A stretch of DNA of 64,000 nucleotides from Phyllobacterium lublinensis (GCF_020164435.1 NZ_JAIUDQ010000011.1:62001-126000), one strand, 5' to 3'; counted from the stretch's first letter, positions 44,653 to 53,340 are shown. Numbers and translations are program-made. Notes: a model not told the origin generated them from the sequence alone.

Positions 44653-45801
44653 ATGAACGCTCATGATCATAACTTGACATCGAATGCGCCACTCGATCAG
44701 AACCTCGCCCAGGCAGCCGCGGCGAACGCTGCCGCCGGCCCTCCATCAAAAGCAACGCCGCCATCTTGCAGCACATCCGTACCTGCCTTCAAGTTTGACA
44801 CCCGGGGCGTACCGCTCGAGCATCAGTATGACTCGTGGCGCAACAGCTTCTCGTCAATGCTCGAGTTCAGCGAGAGGAAAGACCGGTCAAGTGGCTTTGA
44901 GGGAAAGCAAGTCGTCTGGGATCTTGGCAATCTGGCGTTCTCCCGGATCAGGACGAGCGCGCTGGAATTTGCCAGTGTACCCGGGCATACGCGCAGGCAG
45001 GCGCTTGACCACTGGACTCTGACCCTTCCGCTCGACGGAACCATCAGCACAGACGGTCCGGCGGGAAGCTTTGAGGGCGGAACCGGCATAATTCAGGTCC
45101 ATTCGCTTGGCCGGTGGTTCGAAGGACACGTAACAGACAGCGAAATGCTCATGCTGTTTGTTCCGCGTGACTTCTGCCCGGAGGCTGCCCATATCCTCAG
45201 CGCTTCGGAGTTTTCCACGATTGATACGGCGATGGGCAGGCTGCTGTCCGATTACTTTATCGGATTGGCCAAGCGGTTGCCATCTGTGGAGGCATCGAAC
45301 CTCCCCGAAGTCGTGAGCGCCACGCAGGCGATGATCCGAGCATGCATATTGCCATCCCGCGACAGTATCGAGGAGGCGCAGGCACCCATCGCTCGCGTTC
45401 TGCTTGAAAAGGCCCGAGGGATCGTGCGCTCGAAATTGTTCGATCCGACATTCGACGCCAAGGCCCTGTGTCGCGATCTCGCGATTTCACGTACAGGCCT
45501 TTATCGGATGTTCGAGCCGTTCGGGGGTGTCATGCATTATCTGCAGCACCAGCGCCTCCTCGATGCACACGCAGCATTGGCGGATCCGAACGACAAACGC
45601 CGTATTATCGAGATTGCCGAGCAGCGTTGCTTTAGCGATGGCGCAGAATTCAGCCGAGCCTTCAAGAGGGAGTTCGGCTACACCCCAAGCGAAGTCAGAG
45701 CTGGCCGCAAGAGCAGTGTTCCGCAAAGATCCGCTAGCGAGCTTACAGCGGTTGCCCCCGAGGAACGGCTTGGCTTGCTCCTGCGCAAGCTGCACGGCTG
45801 A
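44653..45801 (+). CDS. AraC-family transcriptional regulator with AraC_binding_2 domain
   Basis: The 382-residue regulator has a low-complexity Ala/Pro-rich start (to about 45), an AraC-binding-2-like sensor domain (about 60-220, HWTLTLPLDGTISTDGPAG), and a C-terminal AraC/XylS DNA-binding domain (about 270-360) with helix-turn-helix FDAKALCRDLAISRTGLYRMF and the second motif RCFSDGAEFSRAFKREFGYTPSEVR. It begins four bases after the 34-residue gene. Ligand and targets unknown. Confidence 0.92.
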   Translation: MNAHDHNLTSNAPLDQNLAQAAAANAAAGPPSKATPPSCSTSVPAFKFDTRGVPLEHQYDSWRNSFSSMLEFSERKDRSSGFEGKQVVWDLGNLAFSRIRTSALEFASVPGHTRRQALDHWTLTLPLDGTISTDGPAGSFEGGTGIIQVHSLGRWFEGHVTDSEMLMLFVPRDFCPEAAHILSASEFSTIDTAMGRLLSDYFIGLAKRLPSVEASNLPEVVSATQAMIRACILPSRDSIEEAQAPIARVLLEKARGIVRSKLFDPTFDAKALCRDLAISRTGLYRMFEPFGGVMHYLQHQRLLDAHAALADPNDKRRIIEIAEQRCFSDGAEFSRAFKREFGYTPSEVRAGRKSSVPQRSASELTAVAPEERLGLLLRKLHG

Positions 45802-45813
45802 TCCGGGTGTTCA

Positions 45814-45942
45814 ATGATGCGCGATGACGACGTGAACGAGCGACTGAGAAAACTCGGCGTGAATGTTGGCCCCTTCACGTTCACGGTATTGTTGCTGATC
45901 GGCGTTGTCGTTGCGATGGGGCTTGGTTGGCTGTTGTACTAG
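45814..45942 (+). CDS. Small single-helix membrane protein, 42 residues
   Basis: Starts 12 bases after the AraC gene stop. The product has a charged N-terminal half (MMRDDDVNERLRKLGVNVGP) and one membrane helix (FTVLLLIGVVVAMGLGWLLY) ending at the stop. The ribosome site is weak (CCGGGTG), so translation may depend on coupling with the upstream gene. Confidence 0.5.
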   Translation: MMRDDDVNERLRKLGVNVGPFTFTVLLLIGVVVAMGLGWLLY

Positions 45943-45983
45943 CGCCCGCCGACGTCCTTGGTTGCTGGAGGGTGTTGATTCCA

Positions 45984-46490
45984 ATGTTTGATGATGATGA
46001 CTGGAAGCTGGCCATTGAGGATACGAGATTTCGGCAGAACGCCATCGTTGCCCTCATCTATTCAAGCAACAACCAGGCTCTAGGCCTTCTCCGACTGTTT
46101 TCCGTTATAGCCCTTGCCACGGCGACCGGTACTGTCACGTCGCTGGCAGCCGGCGAATTCTCGACAACCGTCGGATGGGAGCTTGCATCGCTGACACTGA
46201 TTCTCGTGTGGTCGTCCTGGCAGTGCTTCCGAGCCCTGGAAGTAGGGGACATCGACCTGCCTGGTCGTGACGCCGAATTTTGGCTCCTTGCCGCCGACAG
46301 CGGAAACGACCGCCCCACCTTCTCTCGCCGTTACCTCGAGGTTTTCCGGGAACGGTACCGGACGAACCGGAGGGTAAGCGAGCGGCAGGCCCGCGCGCTC
46401 AGAAGGGCAAAGCTGGGAGGAATCATAGCCCCACTCGTCGGCATTGCCGTAGGTACGATCTTGGGGTTCTTTCAATTAAGTCCGCTTTGA
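45984..46490 (+). CDS. Hypothetical membrane protein, 168 residues
   Basis: Probably three membrane helices (around LFSVIALATATGTVTSLAAG, LASLTLILVWSSWQCF, and the C-terminal IIAPLVGIAVGTILGFFQL) with an acidic N-terminus (MFDDDDWK) and a basic loop (RRYLEVFRERYRTNRRVSER) before the last helix. GGAGG lies about 12 bases before the ATG. No known family recognised. It may be co-transcribed with the two genes before it. Confidence 0.7.
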   Translation: MFDDDDWKLAIEDTRFRQNAIVALIYSSNNQALGLLRLFSVIALATATGTVTSLAAGEFSTTVGWELASLTLILVWSSWQCFRALEVGDIDLPGRDAEFWLLAADSGNDRPTFSRRYLEVFRERYRTNRRVSERQARALRRAKLGGIIAPLVGIAVGTILGFFQLSPL

Positions 46491-46551
46491 GCTTCCGTAC
46501 GATCGCTCACTGTGGCATTGGTCGTGGTGGCGAATTGGATATTTACACCCT

Positions 46552-47724
46552 GTGTTCAGTCGAAGCGTCTTGATACTGCGGACTATCATACTGGGACTCA
46601 TGGCGAGTGGTGTAGCGTCATGTGCGTCTCCGGCCCGTGGCGTCCTGTCGCCCGTGACCCCTCCGCCATCCAATACGGCGAAAGTCGATCTTCTGGTCGC
46701 GACGACCCGCGCCCCCACGTCGGAGAGGGGGGTCTTCTTTACGGGGGAACGCGGCAGCGATCTCAGTCTCGCAAACGTCGTCGTCTCAATTCCGCCCAAT
46801 CGCCGGCCGGGCACGATCCAGTGGCCGCGCCGCCTGCCGGGCGATCCAGAACGAAGCTTTGTGACCACGGCAGTTGACACCATCAATGTGGGCGACATTC
46901 GAACCTGGTATCGATCGCATGCGACGAGCGGCAGGCGTGTTCTGATTTTCGTCCATGGGTTCAACACCCGCTTCGAGGACGCGGTCTTTCGTTTCGCGCA
47001 GATCGTTCACGATTCGCGGGCCGAGGTGACTCCCGTCCTGTTTACCTGGCCATCGAGAGGTGCCCTGCTTGACTATAATTACGATCGGGAAAGCACCAAT
47101 TTTTCACGATCGGAATTGGGCTACGTCATCCAGCAGGCGGTCAAGAGCCCGGATGTGTCCGAGATCACGATCGTGGCTCATTCGATGGGAAGCTGGCCCG
47201 TGATGGAAGCACTGCGTGACATGGCGATGCAGGACCGGCGGATTTCACCCAAGATTACGGACGTCGTTCTCGCCTCGCCGGATCTCGATATCGATGTCTT
47301 CCGCAAACAGCTCATCGATATCGGGCAGGATCGCCCGCATATTTCGATATTCGTATCGGCGAATGATCGGGCGCTTCGGCTTTCCCGGCTGATATCGGGT
47401 CAGATGACACGGGTGGGTGCTGTCGACCTTACAAATGCTGCTTACAAGGCCCAGCTCGAGGAGGCATCCGGAATTACGGTGTACGATCTCACTGCGCTGC
47501 GCAATGGCGACAGTCTGAACCACGCCCAGTTCGCCACCAGTCCCGAGGTCGTCCGCCTCTTCGGCGAGCGGCTGCTGCGGGGTCAATCGCTTTCCGACGC
47601 GGACCCCGGTTTACCCGGCAATTTTGGTGCAACCGCTATCGAAGCCGGCCAGACGATCGGGACGGCGACGGGTGTCGCCCTGAGCGCGCCCATCCGTATT
47701 TTTGAAGGCGCCGTGCGTCGATAG
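46552..47724 (+). CDS. DUF900 alpha/beta hydrolase lipoprotein
   Basis: A 390-residue exported hydrolase with an N-terminal signal ending in a lipobox (GLMASGVASC). The hydrolase core has the oxyanion segment RRVLIFVHGFNTRFEDAVFR, the WPSRG motif typical of DUF900, the nucleophile elbow TIVAHSMGSWPVMEAL, Asp in VVLASPDLDIDVF and a late His (SLNHAQFATSP). Likely acts on lipids or esters at the envelope; substrate unknown. The start is a GTG at 46552 without a strong ribosome site. Confidence 0.88.
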   Translation: MFSRSVLILRTIILGLMASGVASCASPARGVLSPVTPPPSNTAKVDLLVATTRAPTSERGVFFTGERGSDLSLANVVVSIPPNRRPGTIQWPRRLPGDPERSFVTTAVDTINVGDIRTWYRSHATSGRRVLIFVHGFNTRFEDAVFRFAQIVHDSRAEVTPVLFTWPSRGALLDYNYDRESTNFSRSELGYVIQQAVKSPDVSEITIVAHSMGSWPVMEALRDMAMQDRRISPKITDVVLASPDLDIDVFRKQLIDIGQDRPHISIFVSANDRALRLSRLISGQMTRVGAVDLTNAAYKAQLEEASGITVYDLTALRNGDSLNHAQFATSPEVVRLFGERLLRGQSLSDADPGLPGNFGATAIEAGQTIGTATGVALSAPIRIFEGAVRR

Positions 47725-47845
47725 CCAGATGCCTGTTCATGGATGCCGCTCGATAAGTGGTCATTGCCACCGGTCGCGCAGAAACGTATTCTCACATCCG
47801 TGCTTGGTTGGATGCAGGCCAGGGCAGGTTCGTCAGGAGGTCACT

Positions 47846-47935
47846 ATGTTGCGTGGCGCTACGGCTATCATCGTTGCCATCGTCCTGGCCCTGGTGGCCT
47901 GGAAACTCGTACTTGCATACATGATCCACCAATAG
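47846..47935 (+). CDS. Small single-helix membrane protein, 29 residues
   Basis: A perfect AGGAGG (47835-47840) lies five bases before the ATG at 47846. The product is almost entirely one membrane helix (ATAIIVAIVLALVAWKLVLA, then YMIHQ). It lies between the DUF900 gene and the gene at 48002. Function unknown; the strong ribosome site makes it likely to be translated. Confidence 0.6.
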   Translation: MLRGATAIIVAIVLALVAWKLVLAYMIHQ

Positions 47936-48001
47936 CCCGCTTGCTGTCGCAGCGGCGGGAGGTGCTGCATTGGACGTCTTCCCTCACTTCGAGGAAAACC
48001 G

Positions 48002-48754
48002 ATGAACGCCATATTGTTCGCCATCGCCAGCATTCCGATCGCCATTCTGCTTGCGCTTCTTCTCAAGCGCTTCCAGATCGGCGAAAGCACAACCTTCATA
48101 GCCTTGCTGCTCCTGCCGCTCGGCGTATGGGGCATAGCTTCGGGCGCAATAAGCGAGTTCTCAGCCGGTGGCGTCGGACTGAAATTTCGCGAGGCCGCCA
48201 ATGCAGAAGTCAGGACATTGCCGCTGACCGCCATCGTGGAAGACTTCCAGATGGTGGAAAAAGGTGGGTTGTCGGCGATCGAAAGCTTCACCCGCACCAT
48301 TACACCCGGCAAGCCCATTGCCCTTACCCTGCAGCTTGGCCGGCCGGGCTATTACGTGCCGTCCGCAATCGTCAGCTACTTGCAGGCATTGTCGAGCTTC
48401 GATCCGGAGCTGACCCTCGTCGTGACGGATGCGGCGGGGAAATTCGCAGCCGCCGCTGACGGACGGGCCGTCCTAAATTTCCTCACAAGCCAGAACAATG
48501 CGTCGGAGGCCGAACAACGCTTCCGGGAGGCCATCGACTTTGCCGATGCGAGCAAGCTTCTGCAGATACCCGGGTTTACCAATGCGGCTATTGCAGCGGA
48601 CGCAACCAACGCCGACGCGTTGACCAAAATGGATGAGACGACGAGGCGAACTCTGGTTGCACTGGACGCTGAAGGCAAACCGACCGGCATTGCCAAGCGC
48701 GATGCCATTGTAACCCACCTTCTCGTGCAACTCACCTCCGGCAGCCCACGATGA
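48002..48754 (+). CDS. Hypothetical membrane-anchored protein, 250 residues
   Basis: Two N-terminal helices (LFAIASIPIAILLALLL and TFIALLLLPLGVWGIASGAI) are followed by a soluble region of about 190 residues with mixed alpha/beta pattern (LTLQLGRPGYYVPSAIVSYL; LTLVVTDAAGKFAAAADGRA), the last resembling a regulatory CBS-like segment only loosely. GAGGA lies about eight bases before the ATG. It converges on tonB with a ten-base gap. No family recognised. Confidence 0.75.
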   Translation: MNAILFAIASIPIAILLALLLKRFQIGESTTFIALLLLPLGVWGIASGAISEFSAGGVGLKFREAANAEVRTLPLTAIVEDFQMVEKGGLSAIESFTRTITPGKPIALTLQLGRPGYYVPSAIVSYLQALSSFDPELTLVVTDAAGKFAAAADGRAVLNFLTSQNNASEAEQRFREAIDFADASKLLQIPGFTNAAIAADATNADALTKMDETTRRTLVALDAEGKPTGIAKRDAIVTHLLVQLTSGSPR

Positions 48755-48764
48755 AGCTTGCCAC

Positions 48765-49658
48765 CTACTGAATGCGGAAGGGCACCGTAAAGCTTTGCCG
48801 CGAAACCGTGACCTCGTCTGGCGCGGAGGGAACCGGTGAAGCACGCCGAACTGTGTCCAGTACGCTTTGATCGAGCTGCGGCGAGCCAGAACTGCCGACG
48901 ACGCTGGCAGACACAATGTCGCCCTGACGCGTTACGACAAATCGTACGCTAACCGTACCCTCACCGCTGGTTCGTGCCCGTTTTGCACGGCGCGCCAGAT
49001 AGGCCTCAACTCTCGATTGCCATTTAGCAGCCTGTCTCGCCGTCGCCGCACTCGATGCCGCCGGGCGCTGCGTTACCTCGCGCGGCGTCTCGTCCCTCAC
49101 CGTACCAGTCGGCCTCTCCGGCCTGCGCTCAGCTTTCTCGACAGGCTTTTTCGGAGCGTCGGGATTGCGGGCTTCCGGTCGCATCGCGGGCAACGGCACT
49201 TCGACATTCGGCAGTTCGACCACTTCCTCTGTCGGCTCATCCAGGGGCGCGGCCTCTTCGGGTGCGGGCGCTACCGCTTCGGCAATGTCGGGTTCCGGTT
49301 GGTCCTGGGTGATTTCTTCAACCGGCTGGGTCAGCTCTTCCGGCTCCGGCTGTATTTCCTGTACGGGTTCAGGCGCTGCCGCCTCCTGCTCCACGGGCTC
49401 GGGGGCAACTTCCTCCGGTTCGATCGGTGCCTCTTCAATGACCGGTTGCGCCATCACCGGCGCAGGAAGCGGCTCCATGTCGATCATGATCGCAGCAGCA
49501 ATCTCGCCGGCGGGCTCACTCGCCTGATGGTTCTGGATATACCAGCCCCCCCCAGCATGAAGGCAAATTACGATGAGGCCCGCGCCGGACCAAAGACCGA
49601 TCTCGCGCCAGTCAGGACTGAGGAACCCGCGCTTTGGTGGCGTTATCCGCGCGTGCAT
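48765..49658 (-). CDS. tonB: TonB energy-transducing protein
   Basis: The 297-residue protein transmits ExbB/ExbD energy to outer-membrane siderophore or haem receptors. One membrane segment at about 22-42, a long Pro/Glu-rich periplasmic stalk (about 60-190), then the TonB C-terminal domain (about 205-297) with VSVRFVVTRQGDIVSASVVG and SPQLDQSVLDTVRRASPVP. It overlaps exbD by one base and is the last gene of exbB-exbD-tonB. Confidence 0.94.
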   Translation of the reverse strand: MHARITPPKRGFLSPDWREIGLWSGAGLIVICLHAGGGWYIQNHQASEPAGEIAAAIMIDMEPLPAPVMAQPVIEEAPIEPEEVAPEPVEQEAAAPEPVQEIQPEPEELTQPVEEITQDQPEPDIAEAVAPAPEEAAPLDEPTEEVVELPNVEVPLPAMRPEARNPDAPKKPVEKAERRPERPTGTVRDETPREVTQRPAASSAATARQAAKWQSRVEAYLARRAKRARTSGEGTVSVRFVVTRQGDIVSASVVGSSGSPQLDQSVLDTVRRASPVPSAPDEVTVSRQSFTVPFRIQ

Positions 49659-50128
49659 TACTGCGGATTTCCGGCAGGTGCCGCTGCAGGAGCGCCCTGT
49701 ACTGCGGGTGCGCTTTCAAGCCCGACCAAGGCAATCTTGAGATACCCGTTGTCCCGCAAGCCATTCATGAGATCCATGAGCGAGCCGTAGTCGACCGCCT
49801 TGTCCGCGCGCAGGAAAATACGCGTTTCCTTGTTGGCCTGGGTTCGTTGATCCAGAAAGCCGCCAAGCGTTTCGGGCGTCAGGATGTCATTGCCAATGGC
49901 AATCGAACGATCTTCCTTCAGCGTGAGCCAGACCGGTTGGTCCGGACGCGGGGTCGGTGTTGCTGTCGAAGCGGGCAAATCGACATTGATATCGACTGTA
50001 GCCAACGGCGCGGCCACCATGAAAATGATGAGCAGTACCAGCATGACATCGATGAACGGCGTCACGTTGATCTCATGGTTTTCCTGCAGGTCATCGTCCG
50101 AGATATTGTGCTTGATGCCACCAGCCAT
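49658..50128 (-). CDS. exbD: Biopolymer transport protein ExbD
   Basis: A 156-residue inner-membrane protein with one helix near the N-terminus. INVTPFIDVMLVLLIIFMVA contains the conserved proton-path aspartate; the periplasmic part includes RIFLRADKAVDYGSLMDLMN. It starts nine bases after exbB. Part of the TonB proton-driven motor. Confidence 0.95.
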   Translation of the reverse strand: MAGGIKHNISDDDLQENHEINVTPFIDVMLVLLIIFMVAAPLATVDINVDLPASTATPTPRPDQPVWLTLKEDRSIAIGNDILTPETLGGFLDQRTQANKETRIFLRADKAVDYGSLMDLMNGLRDNGYLKIALVGLESAPAVQGAPAAAPAGNPQ

Positions 50129-50137
50129 GACAGGCCC

Positions 50138-51091
50138 CTACTCTGCTGCCGCAGCGCGCCGCGTCTGTGTTTTTGGGACCGAAGCGAAATCCACGTCGCG
50201 GCTGACCAGCCGTTCGACACCAGCCGACGCATCGGCGAGCAACTGTCTGTAGCCGGTGATCGACCGGGCGAATACGTTGTAGATCACCACTGCCGGAATT
50301 GCGGCCACAAGGCCGAGTGCGGTCGCGAGCAAGGCCTCGGCGATCCCGGGCGCAACGATGGCAAGGTTGGTCGTCTGTGATTGCGAGATACCGATGAAGG
50401 AGTTCATGATACCCCATACGGTACCAAAGAGACCAACAAAGGGTGCGGTCGATCCGATGGTTGCCAGCACACCTGTGCCCCGGCTCATGCGGCGACCCGC
50501 CTGTGCCTCGATGCGCGCAAGCCGCGAAGAAACGCGCTCTTTCAGACCATCCGCACTGGCGTGACCTTGCACATCAAGGGACAGGCGCACCTCTTCGCGG
50601 GCGGCTTGGACAAGCATCACACCGGGGCCCCCCTTCCCGTCAAGCGCGCTTTCGGCATCGGCAAGTGTGCGGGCATTGCCTATGGCCCGCAACGCGCGGT
50701 ACGCACGCAACCTTGCACCGGCCAATTCAAGCGTCTTTGCAAGCCAGACCGTCCAGGTAACGAGCGAGGCGAAGGCGAGACCAATCATGACGCCTTTGAC
50801 CACCCAATCCGCCGCCAAGAACATGCCCCATGGCGAAAGGTTATGCGGCAAATTTCCTGCGGCGACCTGACCAGTCTGCGCAGGTGTCACGGCTGTTGTT
50901 GGGGCGGCCTCGAGTTCAGGTTGCGGTGTCGGCTGCGGGGCAATTTCCGACTGCGCAGCAGGTGCCTGTTCCTGGCCTTGCGCGACCGAATAGGGCGCCA
51001 TGCAGGCGAGCAGCAGGCAACCAAGTGCCCCTACCCTCAAATGTGCCATGGTCCTGCCGGCTGTCGAATGCCTGTTCGGCCTTGCTCGCAT
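50138..51091 (-). CDS. exbB: Biopolymer transport protein ExbB
   Basis: The three-helix motor subunit, with the N-terminal extension common in alphaproteobacteria: a signal peptide (GALGCLLLACMAPYSVAQG) and a Gln/Pro/Ala-rich stretch before the first membrane helix. LFGTVWGIMNSFIGI and ALLATALGLVAAIPAVVIYN are the conserved ExbB/TolQ motifs. Possible starts are ATGs at 51172, 51091 and 51049; 51091 has AAGGA and GGAG nearby and gives a basic n-region. A TGA-N9-TCA site lies at 51200-51214. Confidence 0.92.
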   Translation of the reverse strand: MRARPNRHSTAGRTMAHLRVGALGCLLLACMAPYSVAQGQEQAPAAQSEIAPQPTPQPELEAAPTTAVTPAQTGQVAAGNLPHNLSPWGMFLAADWVVKGVMIGLAFASLVTWTVWLAKTLELAGARLRAYRALRAIGNARTLADAESALDGKGGPGVMLVQAAREEVRLSLDVQGHASADGLKERVSSRLARIEAQAGRRMSRGTGVLATIGSTAPFVGLFGTVWGIMNSFIGISQSQTTNLAIVAPGIAEALLATALGLVAAIPAVVIYNVFARSITGYRQLLADASAGVERLVSRDVDFASVPKTQTRRAAAAE

Positions 51092-51199
51092 CGCTCCGCA
51101 ATCCTTCAATAGGTTCACCGCGGGAGACCTGGATAGTTCCAATTGAAACCAGGTTCCGCATGCGCGGCGCATCTTCGTTCGAGAGCGGCTTAGTATTTA

Positions 51200-51214
51200 T
51201 GAGTAAAACAATCA
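51200..51214. promoter_or_regulatory. RirA-type iron-responsive (IRO) box upstream of exbB
   Basis: TGAGTAAAACAATCA fits TGA-N9-TCA, the motif described for RirA-regulated iron genes in rhizobia and relatives. It sits about 110 bases before the exbB start in an A/T-rich stretch. TonB-system genes are standard iron-regulon members, which supports the call, but the motif is short and could occur by chance. Confidence 0.45.
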
Positions 51215-51259
51215 ACTATTTTTTAACCCGCCGGCACACCCATTATCAATGCGTGGAAC

Positions 51260-52468
51260 CTAGACAATGCCCCAGGCACGATAACGTCCCCTGCCCGTCA
51301 TTTCGCGGATACCCAGTTCCGCGATGAGATTGAGGGCCCCACGCTGCGTGACCTTCAACTCCTTTGAAATGAGTGTTGTCGATACCATGGGGCGCGACAG
51401 AACGAGCTCGATCATGCCCGGCAAACTCGAGGTGGACCGGCGATCCTTCAGCTTCCTCTCCATCTGCATCCGCGCCAGCGCGAGGCGTTCGACTTCCTTC
51501 AGGTTGGTCGTGCTCGACACCTGTACAGCTTCCAGGAAGGCGACCAGGCGAGTGGTGCGATCGCGTGCCCTCCTGCGGTCCCGCGGGATGGTGCGCAATC
51601 CCGCGTTCAGAGCGGCAAGATGCGCTTTGGTTTTGCCGCGTTCCCTTAGCAACGCGGCGACAAGCATAGGGCCGAGCCAGTGTTGATGTTGCAGTGGCTC
51701 TATATCTTCCCATGCGTCCCAGACGACTGCCGCTGCAAGGAGCGGCGGTAGGTCGCGCGCGCGGTCATGGATCGCGAGCCATTGCTCCATCCGCGCCTCT
51801 TCATCCCATTGCGGATCGTAAACCAGCGGATCGCCATCGGGCGTCGCGGCGGTGGAAACCCGCTCTGTGTCCCCCCTCCCCTTCCTGTCGTATGCTGCTG
51901 CCGCCGGCTGCCCAAGCAGAAAGGTCGAACGATCAAGTAAAGCGTCGAGCCTGGCTAACTCATCTTCAAAATCGGCTTCCGCCTGCGATCGGGCCTCGCC
52001 GTCAGGGGGTGTCATGGCCTTGGTCTCAGGGGCGCGTTCAAGCGGTACGACCGCAGTTTCCAAAAGTCCGCGCCCTCGCAAACTGGCAAGGCCCTTTGGA
52101 CTGAGCGCCCACGCAGGCGGGTTTCCGGCGATCTGACGCCGGCTTCTCAGGATGGCGTGAGCCCGCGTCAATTCGTGCGTGGGGGTTCGAATATCCATAC
52201 GGGCATCGTGCAGGACCAGATCCTCCACATGCACGAGCTCGCCCGCCAGCCACAAGGCATTGCATGCTTCCATGAAGTGGGCACGCGCGAGCCACCCGTC
52301 ATTTTCACGCAAAAGCCCCTCTCGCGACCGGCGGGCATCTGTCTCCGCAAAATCGCTCTTTCGTCCCAGCCGGTCATCAAGTCGGGCCAGCGCATCTTCT
52401 GCCGCAACCAAGGGCTGAAGCAGAAGCTTGAGGGATAAATCATGAGAATCATAAACCATTGAAAACAT
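51260..52468 (-). CDS. DUF1612 / RHE_PE00001-family protein with C-terminal helix-turn-helix
   Basis: The 402-residue protein is soluble and mostly helical. It has a conserved N-terminal domain (about 1-130, DGWLARAHFMEACNALWLAG and THELTRAHAILRSRRQIAG), a variable acidic middle, a DUF1612 block (about 215-320, PLLAAAVVWDAWEDIEPLQH and HWLGPMLVAALLRERGKTKAHL), and a winged-helix-like end (about 345-400, RPMVSTTLISKELKVTQRGA). I know this family mainly from rhizobial plasmids and accessory regions, often annotated only as RHE_PE00001-like. Function unknown; DNA binding is likely. Confidence 0.82.
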   Translation of the reverse strand: MFSMVYDSHDLSLKLLLQPLVAAEDALARLDDRLGRKSDFAETDARRSREGLLRENDGWLARAHFMEACNALWLAGELVHVEDLVLHDARMDIRTPTHELTRAHAILRSRRQIAGNPPAWALSPKGLASLRGRGLLETAVVPLERAPETKAMTPPDGEARSQAEADFEDELARLDALLDRSTFLLGQPAAAAYDRKGRGDTERVSTAATPDGDPLVYDPQWDEEARMEQWLAIHDRARDLPPLLAAAVVWDAWEDIEPLQHQHWLGPMLVAALLRERGKTKAHLAALNAGLRTIPRDRRRARDRTTRLVAFLEAVQVSSTTNLKEVERLALARMQMERKLKDRRSTSSLPGMIELVLSRPMVSTTLISKELKVTQRGALNLIAELGIREMTGRGRYRAWGIV

Positions 52469-52599
52469 GGTAAACGATTGATGAAGCGGAAGATATATGG
52501 GATTTAACTTCCACTGCCCGGTGCAACGGTTTTGCCCGAACTCTTCGTAAGTGAATCATAGGTGTGGAAGTCAGATCATTAATAGACGCTTTTTCGGAG

Positions 52600-53340
52600 T
52601 TAGCCAACCACAACCGTCGCCCTTCCAGGCACGCGATTATAAAGATCGATAATATCCTGGTTGATCAGGCGTACGCAGCCGGACGACATGGACTGTCCGA
52701 TGGACCACCATTCTGGCGAACCATGAATTCGGTACCCCGTATCAACGCCATCCTTGAAAATATAGAGCGCGCGGGCGCCGAGCGGATTCTGCGGGCCCGG
52801 CTCCATGCCGTTTTCAAACTTGGCAAGCTCCGGCTTGCGCTGGATCATTTCACGGGGCGGCGTCCAGCGCGGCCACTCCTTCTTGTACTGGATATTGGCC
52901 CGGCCGTTCCAGAGGAAGCCCGCTTTGCCTATGCCCACACCGTACCGAATGGCATCGCCACCGGGCTGCACGAGATAGAGATACCGCTCCTGCAAACGCA
53001 CGACGATGGTCCCCGGCTGCTCTCCTGTTGGATCGACAACAATCTGACGACGGAACTGCGCCGGAATTTTTTCATACGGAACTGCAGGCAGTGCGTACGG
53101 ACCTTCCTGGACCGCCGCATACATCACATCCGGCACAGTCACGGATTTATCGATGCTGATCTGTGGGCGAATGCCACTGGTCGGCATCGGGTCGATGTTC
53201 ATCTCCGGCAGCTCCAAGGTTGTCTGCGTGCAACCTGAAGCGCCTAGCACCGCCACGGATCCAGCACCGAGGATAAGCTGGCGGCGGGATATTTGAGGCA
53301 TCTGCAATTGATGTGGGACTGCCCGTTTACGCTTGAACAA
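52600..53340 (-). CDS. L,D-transpeptidase (YkuD) lipoprotein, second copy
   Basis: A 246-residue envelope enzyme. A twin-Arg signal (ISRRQLILGAGSVAVLG) ends in a lipobox at Cys37 (GASGC), so it is probably Tat-exported and lipid-anchored. The YkuD domain carries His206 (GYRIHGSPEWW) and Cys222 (MSSGCVRL). It shares the RYLY and NPLGARALYIF blocks with the 198-residue enzyme at 12652-13248 but is longer at the N-terminus. An internal ATG at 53301 would shorten the n-region but keep the twin-Arg. Likely acts in peptidoglycan crosslinking or lipoprotein attachment. Confidence 0.92.
   Translation of the reverse strand: MFKRKRAVPHQLQMPQISRRQLILGAGSVAVLGASGCTQTTLELPEMNIDPMPTSGIRPQISIDKSVTVPDVMYAAVQEGPYALPAVPYEKIPAQFRRQIVVDPTGEQPGTIVVRLQERYLYLVQPGGDAIRYGVGIGKAGFLWNGRANIQYKKEWPRWTPPREMIQRKPELAKFENGMEPGPQNPLGARALYIFKDGVDTGYRIHGSPEWWSIGQSMSSGCVRLINQDIIDLYNRVPGRATVVVG

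Noticed and set aside
49055-49527. Ser/Gly-rich plus-strand frames opposite tonB
   Set aside because: They are the mirror of the Pro/Glu-rich TonB stalk codons and have no ribosome site.
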